Shown here: piece by piece, positions 1 to 7,328 of the stretch | Layout of the letters: every line of letters begins with the position of its first letter | Numbering within the stretch: position 1 is the first letter of the stretch | DNA from: Bosea sp. BIWAKO-01 | GTDB lineage: Bacteria; Pseudomonadota; Alphaproteobacteria; Rhizobiales; Beijerinckiaceae | DNA length: 64,000 nt | Direction: 5' to 3' | NCBI RefSeq assembly: GCF_001748145.1 | Contig: NZ_BCQA01000001.1 | Location: forward strand, 4,242,501 to 4,306,500 | Program-made: the position numbers and the translations under genes | The notes under the pieces: model-generated | Told to the model about the DNA's origin: nothing | Database searches by the model: none | The model's input: the letters and a program-made list of their open reading frames with translations, nothing else

Positions 1-142
1 TCGGAGAAAGAACCGAAAACACCGACGAGGACTCTCGATCGAAACGCCGTCCGATCGAACTCATTGACACGCCGGCCTTCCAACGATCCCAAATCTCAGC
101 CCGCTGGGCCGCCGAATAAGAGATCCGCCGCCGCTGCTTCAT
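1..142 (-). CDS. IS30-family transposase, N-terminal part (continues beyond the window)
   Basis: Read on the minus strand from the ATG at 142, the frame stays open to the window edge (47 codons). It begins MKQRRRISYSAAQRAEIWDR and continues with RWKAGVSMSSIGRRFDR, the amino-terminal helix-turn-helix of IS30-family transposases, which binds the element ends. A GGAG ribosome-binding site lies just upstream of the ATG. The plus-strand sequence after the start, up to about 205, ends in a TTGAGCCCACCACC stretch that may be the element's outer terminus. Because the catalytic DDE part lies outside the window, I cannot say whether the element is intact. Confidence 0.8.
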   Translation of the reverse strand, partial: MKQRRRISYSAAQRAEIWDRWKAGVSMSSIGRRFDRESSSVFSVLSP

Positions 143-475
143 CACCCACGCTCCCTCTCCGAAGGAAAAGTAGCGTGTTGCGTTCACCCGTTGAGCCCAC
201 CACCCATTGCGGTCGGTTGGGGATGGCCGCATTACGGCAGCCCGGTTGAGGAGCTGCCTCGCCAATCAGCTCGCCTCGACGCCATAGGAGCTTGCAGACA
301 CCCGTATTTGCGAGCTTCGACGTTGTGCCTAGGGTGGCGAGACCTTTAAGGGAACCGCGGCCCAATCGGCAAGTCTGGTCGCGGATCACCGCTGCGCGGC
401 CCACCGGGCCGTGTCAGGAGGGCCGAAGCACCTTACCGCCGAGCATTGCGACTAACCCGAGAAATCCGACCCGCG
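143..475. other. No gene seen; probable outer end of the IS30 element
   Basis: Positions 143-205 are the untranslated end of the IS30-type element. The rest, 206-475, shows no frame with convincing coding character on either strand and no RNA gene. A short minus-strand frame ending at 414 has a hydrophobic tail but overlaps the neighbouring small gene and has no credible start. Confidence 0.4.
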
Positions 476-685
476 CTATCCCGGTGTATAGTCCGTCCAC
501 GACGCCGGCTCCTGGCCGTGGCGCCCGAAGGGCTCGGGCTTGATCGCCTCGAGGACCGTATCGACCACATCGAGGTAACTCTGCCACATCGGCTTGCCCT
601 CGAACGTGATGTTCTCCGGGTGCCCCTCGCGCCGGCATAGCGCCCGCGCTGCGGCTTCTCTCGGGTCTGATGGCTTGGTGCTCAT
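476..685 (-). CDS. Small conserved hypothetical protein (69 aa)
   Basis: The product begins MSTKPSDPREAAARALCRRE and contains GKPMWQSYLDVVDTVLEAI. This layout (a DPREAAARALCRR segment, then a W-x-SY helix) resembles short soluble proteins of unknown function seen repeatedly in Hyphomicrobiales genomes. The start at 685 is preferred over the in-frame ATG at 697 because GGAGGCG lies five bases upstream of 685. There is no signal peptide or membrane segment. Function is unknown. The gene lies among degraded sequence but looks intact itself. Confidence 0.55.
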   Translation of the reverse strand: MSTKPSDPREAAARALCRREGHPENITFEGKPMWQSYLDVVDTVLEAIKPEPFGRHGQEPASWTDYTPG

Positions 686-1011
686 CGTCGCCTCCATGCT
701 GATAGCGCCTGATCTGCCTCAGCCCTGAGCATGGCTGATGGGCCCGCTCGTCCAGCGATCTCGGCAGGCTCGATCCGCCAAGCGTCGTTGCCACGCAAGC
801 AACATTAGGGTGGTCGTTTGAAGATCAGAGACTTCACGCCGAATTAAATCCAACCTGGCGAGGAATTCTTTATTTTTCTGCATTTGGCATATGGGCGCTC
901 TCCCGGCGCTTAAAACAAGGGAAACATCAGAAGGATCGTCCCTAACTCAATACATCTTACAACGACGACCGGCGAGGAGCCCAAGCCCTCACTGACACCC
1001 GCACCAGCGGA
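686..1011. other. Intergenic, no feature recognised
   Basis: No open frame with coding character, repeat or RNA gene was found. The stretch around 830-900 is somewhat richer in A+T than the surroundings and could hold promoters, but no clear motif is visible. Confidence 0.3.
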
Positions 1012-1221
1012 TCACCGGCCGATCTCCCGTCGATGCTTTGCCGCAACACGACGCGATAAACGCTCGACGTCCTCAACGTCGCCAGCCTCCTCGGCAACGC
1101 GCAAGCTGCGAGCCGCCTGTTGCAGCCAGCACTCCGCCTGACGGAGTGCGTGAGCGCGCGTTGATCCTGCGCGAATGGAGCGTCTGGCAGCAGCTTCGTC
1201 GAGCAGGTCAATCATCGTCAC
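1012..1221 (-). CDS. Small hypothetical protein (69 aa), intact copy of a duplicated gene
   Basis: The product contains DLLDEAAARRSIRAGS, then QAECWLQQAARSLRVAEE and GDVEDVERLSRRV: an amphipathic, charged helical protein without signal peptide. The start is GTG at 1221 or ATG at 1215, and GGAG lies close to both. A second copy lies on the opposite strand at 9013-9206 and is broken by a small deletion. The two share the unusual GTG-ACG-ATG start region and long runs of identical DNA, so the frame is a genuine gene that was duplicated. No function can be assigned. Confidence 0.55.
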   Translation of the reverse strand: MTMIDLLDEAAARRSIRAGSTRAHALRQAECWLQQAARSLRVAEEAGDVEDVERLSRRVAAKHRREIGR

Positions 1222-1348
1222 TGCGCTCCGCAGGTGTCATATCGCAGCGGTACGACCGCTACGATGCGTCGGATACAGATGTATAGCGAGCTCATGTTCG
1301 ACACGGTCACGAACGCGACGATCATCATCACCATTGGCCATCAATGAA

Positions 1349-1380
1349 GAACCCGGCCCCACCGAAGCGAGACCGGGCTC
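1349..1380 (-). terminator. Hairpin downstream of the 1384-1590 gene
   Basis: The arms are GAACCCGG (1349-1356) and CCGGGCTC (1373-1380). In minus-strand RNA the single mismatch becomes a G-U pair, which fits a structure read on that strand, directly after the stop of the small minus-strand gene. There is no T-run, so it may act only as an RNA 3' end stabiliser. Confidence 0.4.
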
Positions 1381-1383
1381 CCG

Positions 1384-1590
1384 TCATACGACAACGGTTT
1401 GTCGGAACCGTTCAAGGGTCCGCACTCTCAAGTCATCCTCGTCTTCGGCGACGGCGACCAGGGCGGCCACGATGTAGGCCAATCTGGTACGCTCCTTCTC
1501 ATCACACGCATCGGGAATGGTCGATTTGATTTCGTCCCACGCAGCGTCCAGAGCTGCCTGTGCCCGAGCGAAGATATCGTATGCGGTCAC
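1384..1590 (-). CDS. Small conserved hypothetical protein (about 68 aa)
   Basis: The product contains [19 protein letters not shown] and [20 protein letters not shown], a helical acidic protein with no recognised domain. The frame is open to an ATG at 1671, but everything upstream of 1590 is antisense to the DUF1214 remnant, so I take the GTG at 1590 as the start (V-T-A-Y-D). No good ribosome-binding site is visible before it, so the true 5' end may have been lost when the DUF1214 fragment became joined here. A hairpin follows the stop. Confidence 0.5.
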   Translation of the reverse strand: MTAYDIFARAQAALDAAWDEIKSTIPDACDEKERTRLAYIVAALVAVAEDEDDLRVRTLERFRQTVVV

Positions 1591-1896
1591 GTTCGAGAAA
1601 GGACAACTCCCGCCCGTGAAGGGCTTCTGGTCATTGACCATGTATGACCCGGAACACTTCTTCGCTCCCAACGCACTAAAGCGCTACGCGCTCGGCACGA
1701 AGAACAAGACGCTCAAGTACAACACCGATGGCAGCCTGACCATCTATCTCGGTCACAAGTCACCTGGCCAAGACAAGGAATCCAACTGGCTACCGGCCCC
1801 GAACGGCACCTTTTCGGTCTGGATACGTGCCTACTGGCCCGACCAGCCGATCCTCGACGGCCATGGAAGCCACCGGTCATTGCGGTCGTAAAGTAG
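1590..1896 (+). pseudogene. DUF1214 protein, C-terminal remnant, truncated and frameshifted
   Basis: From about 1590 the plus strand encodes [20 protein letters not shown], then [15 protein letters not shown] and [20 protein letters not shown], the carboxy-terminal DUF1214 domain usually found after DUF1254 in periplasmic proteins of about 350-480 residues. Everything amino-terminal to this is missing. Near 1860 one base is lost: the expected D-G-T-W-K-P-P reads on as W-K-P-P only in another frame, which then ends at TAG 1894-1896. The fragment therefore has both a 5' deletion and a 3' frameshift. The homology starts right at the 5' end of the divergent minus-strand gene, marking a deletion junction. 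Confidence 0.8.
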
Positions 1897-2079
1897 CGGC
1901 AGCCCGGGCGCGTGGGCGAGCCAACTCACGCTGCACCGAGCTGATGGCGTCTTCAGACGCATTTGGCGACGCAGGAGCCGGACACGAACTAGACCCGGCG
2001 CCCCTTTCGTAGACGAGTGTCGGCAATTGCGTGACGAGCAGACATTTAACCCGATGGATCGGCACGTCAGCAAACCACC
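1897..2079. other. Spacer before the IS1182-type element
   Basis: No coding frame or RNA was recognised. The last four bases, CACC (2076-2079), form the left copy of the direct repeat flanking the insertion sequence. Confidence 0.3.
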
Positions 2080-3627
2080 GAGGCTGTGTGGAAACGGGCT
2101 GATCTGGTAGGCTTTCTGGAGCGATCCGAGGGCTTGCATGGCGCGCTACATCGAAGGCGAGACCCGGCTGCAGAGACTGCTCCTGCCCGACTGTCTTGAG
2201 GACTACGTCAGCGAAGATAATCCGGTCCGGGTGGTGGATGTCTTCATCGACGAACTCGATCTGGGAACGATGGGCTTTGCCGGCCCGGCCTCGACGGGGC
2301 GGCCTGGATACCACCCCGCTACCCTTCTCAAGCTGTACCTCTACGGCTACCTCAACCAGGTTCAGTCGAGCCGCCGGCTGGAGCGCGAGGCCGGCCGCAA
2401 CGTCGAGGTGATGTGGCTGACGGGCAAGCTTGCGCCCGACTTCAAGACCATCGCCGACTTTCGCCGTGACAATGGGGCTGCGATCCGGGCTGCCTGCGCG
2501 CAGTTCGTCGTGCTGTGCCGCCAACTCGGCCTTCTGGCAGGCGGCACCGTGGCCGTGGACGGCAGCCGGTTCAAGGCCGTCAACACGCGCGACAAGAACT
2601 TCACGCCCGGCGCGATCCGTCGCCGGATGGAGCAGGTGGAGGCAAGCATCGCACGCTATCTGTCGCTGCTCGATACGGCCGACCGGCAGGAGGATGACGT
2701 CGCGCAGATGCGCAGCATCCGCCTCAAGGACCGGCTTGATCGCCTGCGTCAGCAGATGCGTGACCTCCAGGCGATGGACCACGTCGTCGCGGTGGCGCCA
2801 GACCGTCAGGTCTCGCTGACCGATCCCGACGCCCGCGCCATGGCCACCAACGGCAAGGGCACTGGCCTCGTCGGCTACAACGTTCAGGCGGCGGTCGACG
2901 CCAAACATCATCTGATCGTGGCTCATGAGGTCACCAACATCGGCCACGACCGCAGCCAGCTCGCCAGCATGGGGCGTCAGGCAAAGGATGCGACAGGAGC
3001 CGGTGCGCTGACTGTGCTGGCCGATCGCGGCTACTTCTCAGGCGAGGAGGTCCTGGCCTGCGACGAGATCGGCATCTCCGCCATCGTCCCCAAGCCCCTG
3101 ACATCAGGGGCCAAAGCCGACGGGCGCTGGGGCAAGCAGGACTTCACCTACGATGCTCCGAGCGACACCTATCGCTGTCCCGCCGGCGAGACGCTCACAT
3201 GGCGCTTCTCATCGGTCGAGAAGGATCTGACACTCCATACCTACTGGGCCGACGGCTGCGGAGCCTGCCTGGTCAAAGACCAATGCACCACCGGCAAGCA
3301 GCGCCGCATCAAGCGCTGGGAGCACGAGGTGGTGATCGAGGCCATGCAGCGCCGGCTCGATCGCATGCCCGACGCCATGCGGATCCGAAGGCGCACGGTC
3401 GAGCACGTCTTCGGCACGATCAAGGACTGGATGGGCCGAAGTCACTTCCTGACCCGCCACCTCCCCAATGTCGGAACCGAGATGAGCCTCCATGTGCTGG
3501 CCTACAATCTCAAGCGGGCCATCGCCATCCTCGGCGCGGCGACGTTGATGAAGGCCATGAGAGCCTGACCCTCAGACCCTGTCGCATCGTCAGAGCACGA
3601 CCCTGAAAGACGTTTCCACACGGCCTC
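2080..3627 (+). mobile_element. IS1182-family insertion sequence, apparently complete
   Basis: The ends are imperfect inverted repeats: GAGGCTGTGTGGAAACG at 2080-2096 and its near-perfect complement CGTTTCCACACGGCCTC at 3611-3627 (one mismatch). CACC occurs immediately outside both ends (2076-2079 and 3628-3631), consistent with a 4-bp target duplication, although a 4-bp match can also arise by chance. One uninterrupted transposase gene fills the interior. Intact ends, gene and flanks point to a recent insertion. Confidence 0.85.
2138..3568 (+). CDS. IS1182-family DDE transposase (476 aa)
   Basis: This enzyme cuts and joins the element ends. The amino-terminal part (residues 1-110) carries the DUF772-type region with TIADFRRDN around 104-112. 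The catalytic acidic residues are visible as D141 (AVDGSRF), D296 (LADRGYFSG) and E422 (VEHVFGTIKDW). A cysteine group around 347-383 (RCPAGE, CGACLVKDQC) is the usual metal-binding insertion of this family. Length is normal, with no frameshift or stop. The start ATG at 2138 lies about 40 bp inside the left inverted repeat. Confidence 0.93.
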   Translation: MARYIEGETRLQRLLLPDCLEDYVSEDNPVRVVDVFIDELDLGTMGFAGPASTGRPGYHPATLLKLYLYGYLNQVQSSRRLEREAGRNVEVMWLTGKLAPDFKTIADFRRDNGAAIRAACAQFVVLCRQLGLLAGGTVAVDGSRFKAVNTRDKNFTPGAIRRRMEQVEASIARYLSLLDTADRQEDDVAQMRSIRLKDRLDRLRQQMRDLQAMDHVVAVAPDRQVSLTDPDARAMATNGKGTGLVGYNVQAAVDAKHHLIVAHEVTNIGHDRSQLASMGRQAKDATGAGALTVLADRGYFSGEEVLACDEIGISAIVPKPLTSGAKADGRWGKQDFTYDAPSDTYRCPAGETLTWRFSSVEKDLTLHTYWADGCGACLVKDQCTTGKQRRIKRWEHEVVIEAMQRRLDRMPDAMRIRRRTVEHVFGTIKDWMGRSHFLTRHLPNVGTEMSLHVLAYNLKRAIAILGAATLMKAMRA

Positions 3628-3679
3628 CACCCAACCCGGCCACTGCGCGCGTACTCAAGCGAGCCGTCAGCCTCCCCTT

Positions 3680-4093
3680 TCACGCTTTTATTGCTCGTCT
3701 TAGAATCTCAAAGATTACAGCGGTTGACCAACCAAACAACAGAACGCCATTCATTGCCGTCATTGGTCCCAGCAAATTCCAGCGACCCACCGGTGTCACG
3801 TCGCCGTAGCCGAGCGTTGTATAGTTTACGAAGGAAAAATAGATCAGATCGGTGCCTTCTGACGCGGCTCCAACAATAGCGTAAGCTAATGCCCAAACAA
3901 GAACCTCTGCAATATGCGCCGCCATCAAGAAAGACACGGTAGCAATCATAACGATTATCAACCGAAGCGTGTGGCGATACGTTGCATGAGCGAAGGTGAT
4001 TCTCGCCGCCCACATAACAGCCGCCATCAAAAACGCATGGATGGCGATGTTGCACGCGCTGACTAAAGCGCCCACGAGAACTTGGCGAAGCAT
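3680..4093 (-). CDS. Two-helix potassium-channel-like membrane protein (137 aa)
   Basis: The product has hydrophobic segments at about residues 8-30 and 45-70, a re-entrant pore loop with the filter sequence YTTLGYGDV, and a last helix ending WSTAVIFEILRR. This is the Ion_trans_2 pore architecture, so it should form a tetrameric cation (probably K+) channel in the inner membrane. The open frame extends upstream to 4222, but the ATG at 4093 has GGAG eight bases before it and gives a compact channel core, so it is preferred. There is no cytosolic RCK domain. A small membrane-peptide frame lies just upstream on the same strand. Confidence 0.75.
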   Translation of the reverse strand: MLRQVLVGALVSACNIAIHAFLMAAVMWAARITFAHATYRHTLRLIIVMIATVSFLMAAHIAEVLVWALAYAIVGAASEGTDLIYFSFVNYTTLGYGDVTPVGRWNLLGPMTAMNGVLLFGWSTAVIFEILRRAIKA

Positions 4094-4116
4094 CGAGAAC
4101 GCTCCAGCGGGGCCGA

Positions 4117-4251
4117 TCACACGACCGAAGGCTGCAACAGATAAAAGGTAATCGCGAATATCAGGTACACTAACAGCACGAGCACTCCCACGGACCAAGC
4201 CGAGCGTCCGCCTTGGAACCAAAACGCTCGAGGCGCCGTTTTGTTGGGCAC
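4117..4251 (-). CDS. Putative small single-pass membrane peptide (44 aa)
   Basis: The frame starts at GTG 4251 and ends at TGA 4117-4119, just upstream of the channel gene. It encodes a polar start (PNKTAPRAFWFQGG) followed by one strong membrane helix, WSVGVLVLLVYLIFAITFYL, and a short tail. The helix and the placement in the same orientation before the channel suggest a small accessory or leader protein. The ribosome-binding site is weak, and the frame overlaps the promoter of the divergent gene, so it may be fortuitous. Confidence 0.4.
   Translation of the reverse strand: MPNKTAPRAFWFQGGRSAWSVGVLVLLVYLIFAITFYLLQPSVV
4215..4240 (+). promoter_or_regulatory. EcfG-type general stress promoter
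   Basis: GGAAC at 4215-4219 and CGTT at 4237-4240 are separated by exactly 17 bases, the consensus -35/-10 of promoters read by the alphaproteobacterial general stress sigma factor EcfG. It points at the two genes at 4285 and 4618. Confidence 0.75.
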
Positions 4252-4284
4252 CGCGGCACCGCCGCCATCCTTGGGAGAACCACC

Positions 4285-4581
4285 ATGAAAACGCTGATCA
4301 TCGCTTCCTTGATCGCCACGGCGACCTCCTTCGGCGCCATCGCCCAGACCTCGACGACCTCGCCGGCACCTGCTCCGGCGCCTGCCGACGCGAACGCCCC
4401 GCTGCCGGGCGCCAATAGCTTCACGGAAGGACAGGCTAAGAGCCGCCTCGAAGCGAATGGCTACACTAACGTCACAGGCCTGAAGAAGGACGACAACGGT
4501 GTCTGGAAGGGCACGGCCACGAACGCCGGCGCTCAGGTGAACGTCTCCGTCGATTACCGCGGCAACATCACCCGCAACTGA
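4285..4581 (+). CDS. Small exported PepSY-like protein (98 aa)
   Basis: The protein starts MKTLIIASLIATATSFGAIA and is probably cleaved after AIAQ, so it should be periplasmic. A proline/alanine-rich linker follows, then a compact domain with SFTEGQAKSRLEANGYTNV, TGLKKDDNGVWKGTA and a last strand VSVDYRGNI. This layout matches short PepSY-like domains. The start is set by GGGAG nine bases before the ATG at 4285. The gene lies 44 bp behind an EcfG-type promoter and 36 bp before the YflT-like gene, so the two probably form one stress-induced transcript. The exact role is unknown. Confidence 0.7.
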   Translation: MKTLIIASLIATATSFGAIAQTSTTSPAPAPAPADANAPLPGANSFTEGQAKSRLEANGYTNVTGLKKDDNGVWKGTATNAGAQVNVSVDYRGNITRN

Positions 4582-4617
4582 TCGATGTCCTTCGCACTCA
4601 CACCTCTGGAGACAAAC

Positions 4618-5160
4618 ATGACTCGTACAATCACTCGTTCCTACGACACCTATGACCAGGCTGCCGCAGCGGTCGAGAAGCTCGAACAGGCCGGCATTTC
4701 GTCGACCGACATCAGCGTCGTCGGCCGCGATGAGCGCGCCAAGGACAGCAACGCCGCCGAGGGCGCTGGCATTGGCGCAGGCATCGGCGGAGCGGCCGGA
4801 CTTCTCGCCGGCATCGGCCTGCTGGCAATTCCGGGAATTGGTCCCGTCGTTGCCGCTGGCTGGCTGGCGTCCACCGCGGCCGGAGCTGTCGCAGGCGCGG
4901 CTGCTGGTGGTCTCGTCGGGTCACTCACCAGCGCCGGTGTCGACGAAGACGAGGCCCACTACTATGCCGAGACGGTTCGTCGCGGCGGCACCGTGGTCTC
5001 TGTGAGAGCCGCCCAGGAGTACGCCGCCACGGTCGAGGCCATTCTGGACGGTGCGACCCCGATCGATCGCGAGAGCCGCGTCGCTCAGTACCGTCGGGAA
5101 GGCTGGACCCGCTTCGACGAGACGGCCGATCCGTACGTGCGCGGCCAGGCCGGCATCTGA
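4618..5160 (+). CDS. YflT-like general stress protein (180 aa)
   Basis: The amino-terminal residues 1-40 (MTRTITRSYDTYDQAAAAVE, ISSTDISVVGRD) match the heat-induced stress protein YflT domain. Next comes a long glycine/alanine-rich hydrophobic stretch (about residues 48-105) that could insert into or pack against the membrane, then a charged tail with VDEDEAHYYAETVRRGGTVV. GGAG before ATG 4618 fixes the start. It probably shares the EcfG-type promoter at 4215. A truncated relative with the same first 20 residues lies at 12185. Biochemical activity is unknown for the family. Confidence 0.8.
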   Translation: MTRTITRSYDTYDQAAAAVEKLEQAGISSTDISVVGRDERAKDSNAAEGAGIGAGIGGAAGLLAGIGLLAIPGIGPVVAAGWLASTAAGAVAGAAAGGLVGSLTSAGVDEDEAHYYAETVRRGGTVVSVRAAQEYAATVEAILDGATPIDRESRVAQYRREGWTRFDETADPYVRGQAGI

Positions 5161-5178
5161 TCGAAGGCGAGCAACAGG

Positions 5179-5200
5179 CCGCCGGGGTTCGCCCCGGCGG
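5179..5200 (+). terminator. Strong GC hairpin after the YflT-like gene
   Basis: CCGCCGGGG (5179-5187), a TTCG tetraloop and CCCCGGCGG (5192-5200) form a perfect 9-bp stem, 18 bp after the stop codon. There is no T-run, so termination efficiency is uncertain. Confidence 0.6.
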
Positions 5201-5323
5201 ACTTACGTGGCGAAGCGTTCGCGGGGAGGTTGGCATTGGCCTCCCGGCGATTCGGCGCGTGGTCCGGCGCCGTGTCGCACTGATCGTCTCGCGCCCCTTG
5301 CTTTGCCGAGCGCTTCGGCCCGG

Positions 5324-5455
5324 CGGCTGACCCCGTTCGTCGAATCCTCCCAAGACGCTGAAGGATCTCCGGGTACCGACTGGAATCCTGGCGGCGAGCG
5401 GCTCGACGCGAAGAGATCCCGCCCGCCGGTGATACTGCTCATTCCGACAGGCAGG
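5324..5455 (+). pseudogene. Remnant of a PAS domain from a sensor kinase
   Basis: The frame reads FVESSQDA, then TDWNPGGERL and ILLIPTGR. These line up with LVESSEDA, TDWNPGAERL and LLIPEDR in the PAS domain of the histidine kinase gene at 24911-26434, and the DNA is also clearly related. Several short internal deletions have removed the middle of the domain, and no start, kinase part or flanking domain remains. It is a decayed duplicate of that gene or a close relative. Confidence 0.6.
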
Positions 5456-5717
5456 ACGTTACCGACAATCAATTTGGTTGCATTGCGGGATGCGCGGAAG
5501 CGGCGGGCGCTCTTGAGATGAAATATGCAGTTGTTCGCCATCGTCGCCAGGCCGACGGGTGTGCCGATCACGCCATGCAGGGCACCGATAGCGGCGCCAC
5601 GTTACCCGCCCGCCGCCGCGAGCAGGTTAGCTCACCGCCTCCGTCGCCAATTCCGGCATCGCCATGCGTACGCTGCCCAATGAAGCGCTCGGACGTCGGC
5701 AAAGCGGCGGCCTCATC
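5456..5717. other. No gene recognised
   Basis: Short frames exist on both strands but none has a convincing start or protein-like composition. The stretch is probably decayed DNA continuing from the PAS remnant. Confidence 0.3.
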
Positions 5718-5912
5718 TCAGTGGCTGAACCAGTTATACAGCCACAAAGCTCCGTAACCCAGGAGCATAAGCCACGCGACCATGACCACAAACACTACCG
5801 AGGCGAATGAGCCCCCTCGAACGCGAGGAGTATAGTCATTGACGGACGCCTGACGGCCGTCGGTCGTTTCGGTCCCAATAGTGACAAGTTGCCGGTGGTC
5901 GATTGCTGTCAT
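5718..5912 (-). CDS. Small membrane protein (64 aa)
   Basis: A polar amino-terminal half (MTAIDHRQLVTIGTETTDGR, NDYTPRVRGG) is followed by one hydrophobic helix, SVVFVVMVAWLMLLGYGALW, and the tail LYNWFSH. It should be an inner-membrane protein with its amino terminus in the cytoplasm. GGAG eight bases before ATG 5912 supports this start rather than the ATG at 5939. It forms a cluster with two 24-residue membrane peptides. Function is unknown. Confidence 0.6.
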   Translation of the reverse strand: MTAIDHRQLVTIGTETTDGRQASVNDYTPRVRGGSFASVVFVVMVAWLMLLGYGALWLYNWFSH

Positions 5913-5987
5913 TGGGGCTCTCCGTTCCGCTCCGGGCAAACTCCGATCACCAGAGAGCCCTTCGCTGGGGAACTCCGGGCCAGCACG

Positions 5988-6062
5988 CTATCGAAAGAAG
6001 GCGAGCAGGATGATGATCGGCAAGGGAATACCCAACATCCAAAGAAGTATGCCGCGGCCCAT
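5988..6062 (-). CDS. Tiny hydrophobic membrane peptide (24 aa)
   Basis: The frame encodes MGRGILLWMLGIPLPIIILL and ends AFFR. It is nearly all membrane helix with a positively charged start. A strong Shine-Dalgarno AGGAGG stands seven bases before the ATG, which argues strongly for translation despite the small size. Very similar short peptides recur in alphaproteobacteria, often near stress genes. A role in membrane stress is only a guess. Confidence 0.65.
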   Translation of the reverse strand: MGRGILLWMLGIPLPIIILLAFFR

Positions 6063-6133
6063 GGTCTGTCCTCCTGTTTGTCCAGCCTGAACCAGCGACA
6101 AGCAGGAGTGTTCCCGGCCCATCGGTTCCGGCT

Positions 6134-6159
6134 GGAACTATTTGGCTCCGCCATCTGTT
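6134..6159 (+). promoter_or_regulatory. EcfG-like stress promoter, one mismatch
   Basis: GGAAC at 6134-6138 and TGTT at 6156-6159 are 17 bases apart. Only the first -10 base differs from the EcfG consensus. It lies 41 bp before the 24-residue peptide gene at 6201. Confidence 0.5.
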
Positions 6160-6200
6160 CATTCGACGTCACACACGTGGCGGTGCATCCGGAGGGTCCT

Positions 6201-6275
6201 ATGAACGGCGTCATCTACATCGTTGGCCTCATCGTGGTCGTATTGGCCATCCTTTCATTCCTCGGTCTTCGGTAG
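6201..6275 (+). CDS. Tiny hydrophobic membrane peptide (24 aa)
   Basis: The frame encodes MNGVIYIVGLIVVVLAILSF then LGLR, a single membrane helix with a basic end. GGAGGG stands five to ten bases before the ATG and an EcfG-like promoter lies upstream. Short peptides of this pattern (an IYIVGLIVVVLAILSFLGLR-type core) are found in rhizobial relatives. The gene lies 10 bp before the larger membrane protein at 6286 and is probably cotranscribed with it. Confidence 0.65.
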   Translation: MNGVIYIVGLIVVVLAILSFLGLR

Positions 6276-6285
6276 GGGCGGCATC

Positions 6286-7164
6286 ATGTCCGTGAGCACA
6301 CCCAACGTCGTCGTCACTTCTCCCGCCCCACGGGGCGCCACCGGCTCATATCTTGAATGGAGCGCCATTTTTGGGGGTGCGGTGCTGTCCGCAGCCATCA
6401 CTACGGTCATGGCAGCTTTCGGCTCTGCCCTTGGCCTTTCCATGGTATCCGCCGACACCGCGCGATCTTCGGGCCTGACAGCCTTGACCATCGCTGCCGG
6501 ACTTTGGGCCATCTGGATCACGGTTTCGGCCTGTAGCGCGGGTGGCTATCTCGCCGGCCGTATGCGTCGACCGGTGATCGACGCCAGCGACGATGAGCGC
6601 CAACTCCGCGACGGTGCGCATGGCCTGGTGGTTTGGGCTGCCGGAGCGTTGATCGTGGCGATGATCGCCAGCTCGTCACTGCTCGGTGCTGCCAAAACAG
6701 CAGCGACCGGTGCGGCTGCCGCAACTGGCGGCGCCGCCGCTCTGATCAGTCAGCAGGCGGACCCGCTGGGTTCGGCCCTGGACTCAATCATGAGGTCAAC
6801 TGGCACCACGGCGCCAACCGCCGGTGAACGCGAGGAGGCGTCCCGGGTCATCATGACCGGCCTTACATCAGGAAAGCTTGATCAGGCTGACCGCGACTAC
6901 ATTGCGACGCGCGTCGCTGCCCGGATGAACATCCCTCAACCCGAGGCTCAAAAGAAGGTCGATGACGCCTTCGCGAAACTTCAGCAGGCGAAGGAGACCG
7001 CAAAGCAAGCTGCTGAGCGCGCTCGCAAGGCCGCAGTAATTACCGCATTCATGACCGCAGCAGTGCTGTTGCTTGGAGCAGCGGCAGCCTGGATGGCGGC
7101 CCAACTTGGCGGAAAGCATCGCGACGAGGAAATGGATCTCGGATCGCTGTTCGGCCGGCGATGA
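6286..7164 (+). CDS. Multi-pass membrane protein of unknown function (292 aa)
   Basis: Hydrophobic segments occur near residues 20-50 (AIFGGAVLSAAITTVMAAFG), 62-85, 110-135 and 253-275. A long charged helical stretch rich in Lys, Ala and Gln (about 195-252, with VDDAFAKLQQAKETAKQAAE) before the last helix suggests a coiled coil. GGGGCGGC precedes ATG 6286. It follows the 24-residue peptide gene by 10 bp in what looks like one stress-induced operon. The start of a truncated relative (SWGAVLGGAVVSSSVSLML) is seen at 18883-19044. No enzymatic motif is visible. Confidence 0.7.
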   Translation: MSVSTPNVVVTSPAPRGATGSYLEWSAIFGGAVLSAAITTVMAAFGSALGLSMVSADTARSSGLTALTIAAGLWAIWITVSACSAGGYLAGRMRRPVIDASDDERQLRDGAHGLVVWAAGALIVAMIASSSLLGAAKTAATGAAAATGGAAALISQQADPLGSALDSIMRSTGTTAPTAGEREEASRVIMTGLTSGKLDQADRDYIATRVAARMNIPQPEAQKKVDDAFAKLQQAKETAKQAAERARKAAVITAFMTAAVLLLGAAAAWMAAQLGGKHRDEEMDLGSLFGRR

Positions 7165-7172
7165 AGGAAATT

Positions 7173-7195
7173 GGAGGGGCTCGCAGGGCCCCTCC
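7173..7195 (+). terminator. Hairpin terminator after the 6286 gene
   Basis: GGAGGGGC (7173-7180) and GCCCCTCC (7188-7195) form a perfect 8-bp stem with a 7-base loop, starting 9 bp after the stop codon. No T-run follows. Confidence 0.6.
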
Positions 7196-7328
7196 TGATG
7201 CACGGAGAAACCCACGTCCAGCCCGTTCGACGTCACTTCGGTCTATCGCAACTGCGCCGGTCAGTGTCAGCGGCGCAACGAGCCAAATCGGGTGTCCGAA
7301 TGTTCCATAAAATTCACCACGGTGTGCA

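Noticed and set aside
1877..2947. A 356-codon minus-strand frame opposite the IS1182 transposase
   Set aside because: Antisense to a well-supported transposase, with no recognisable domain.
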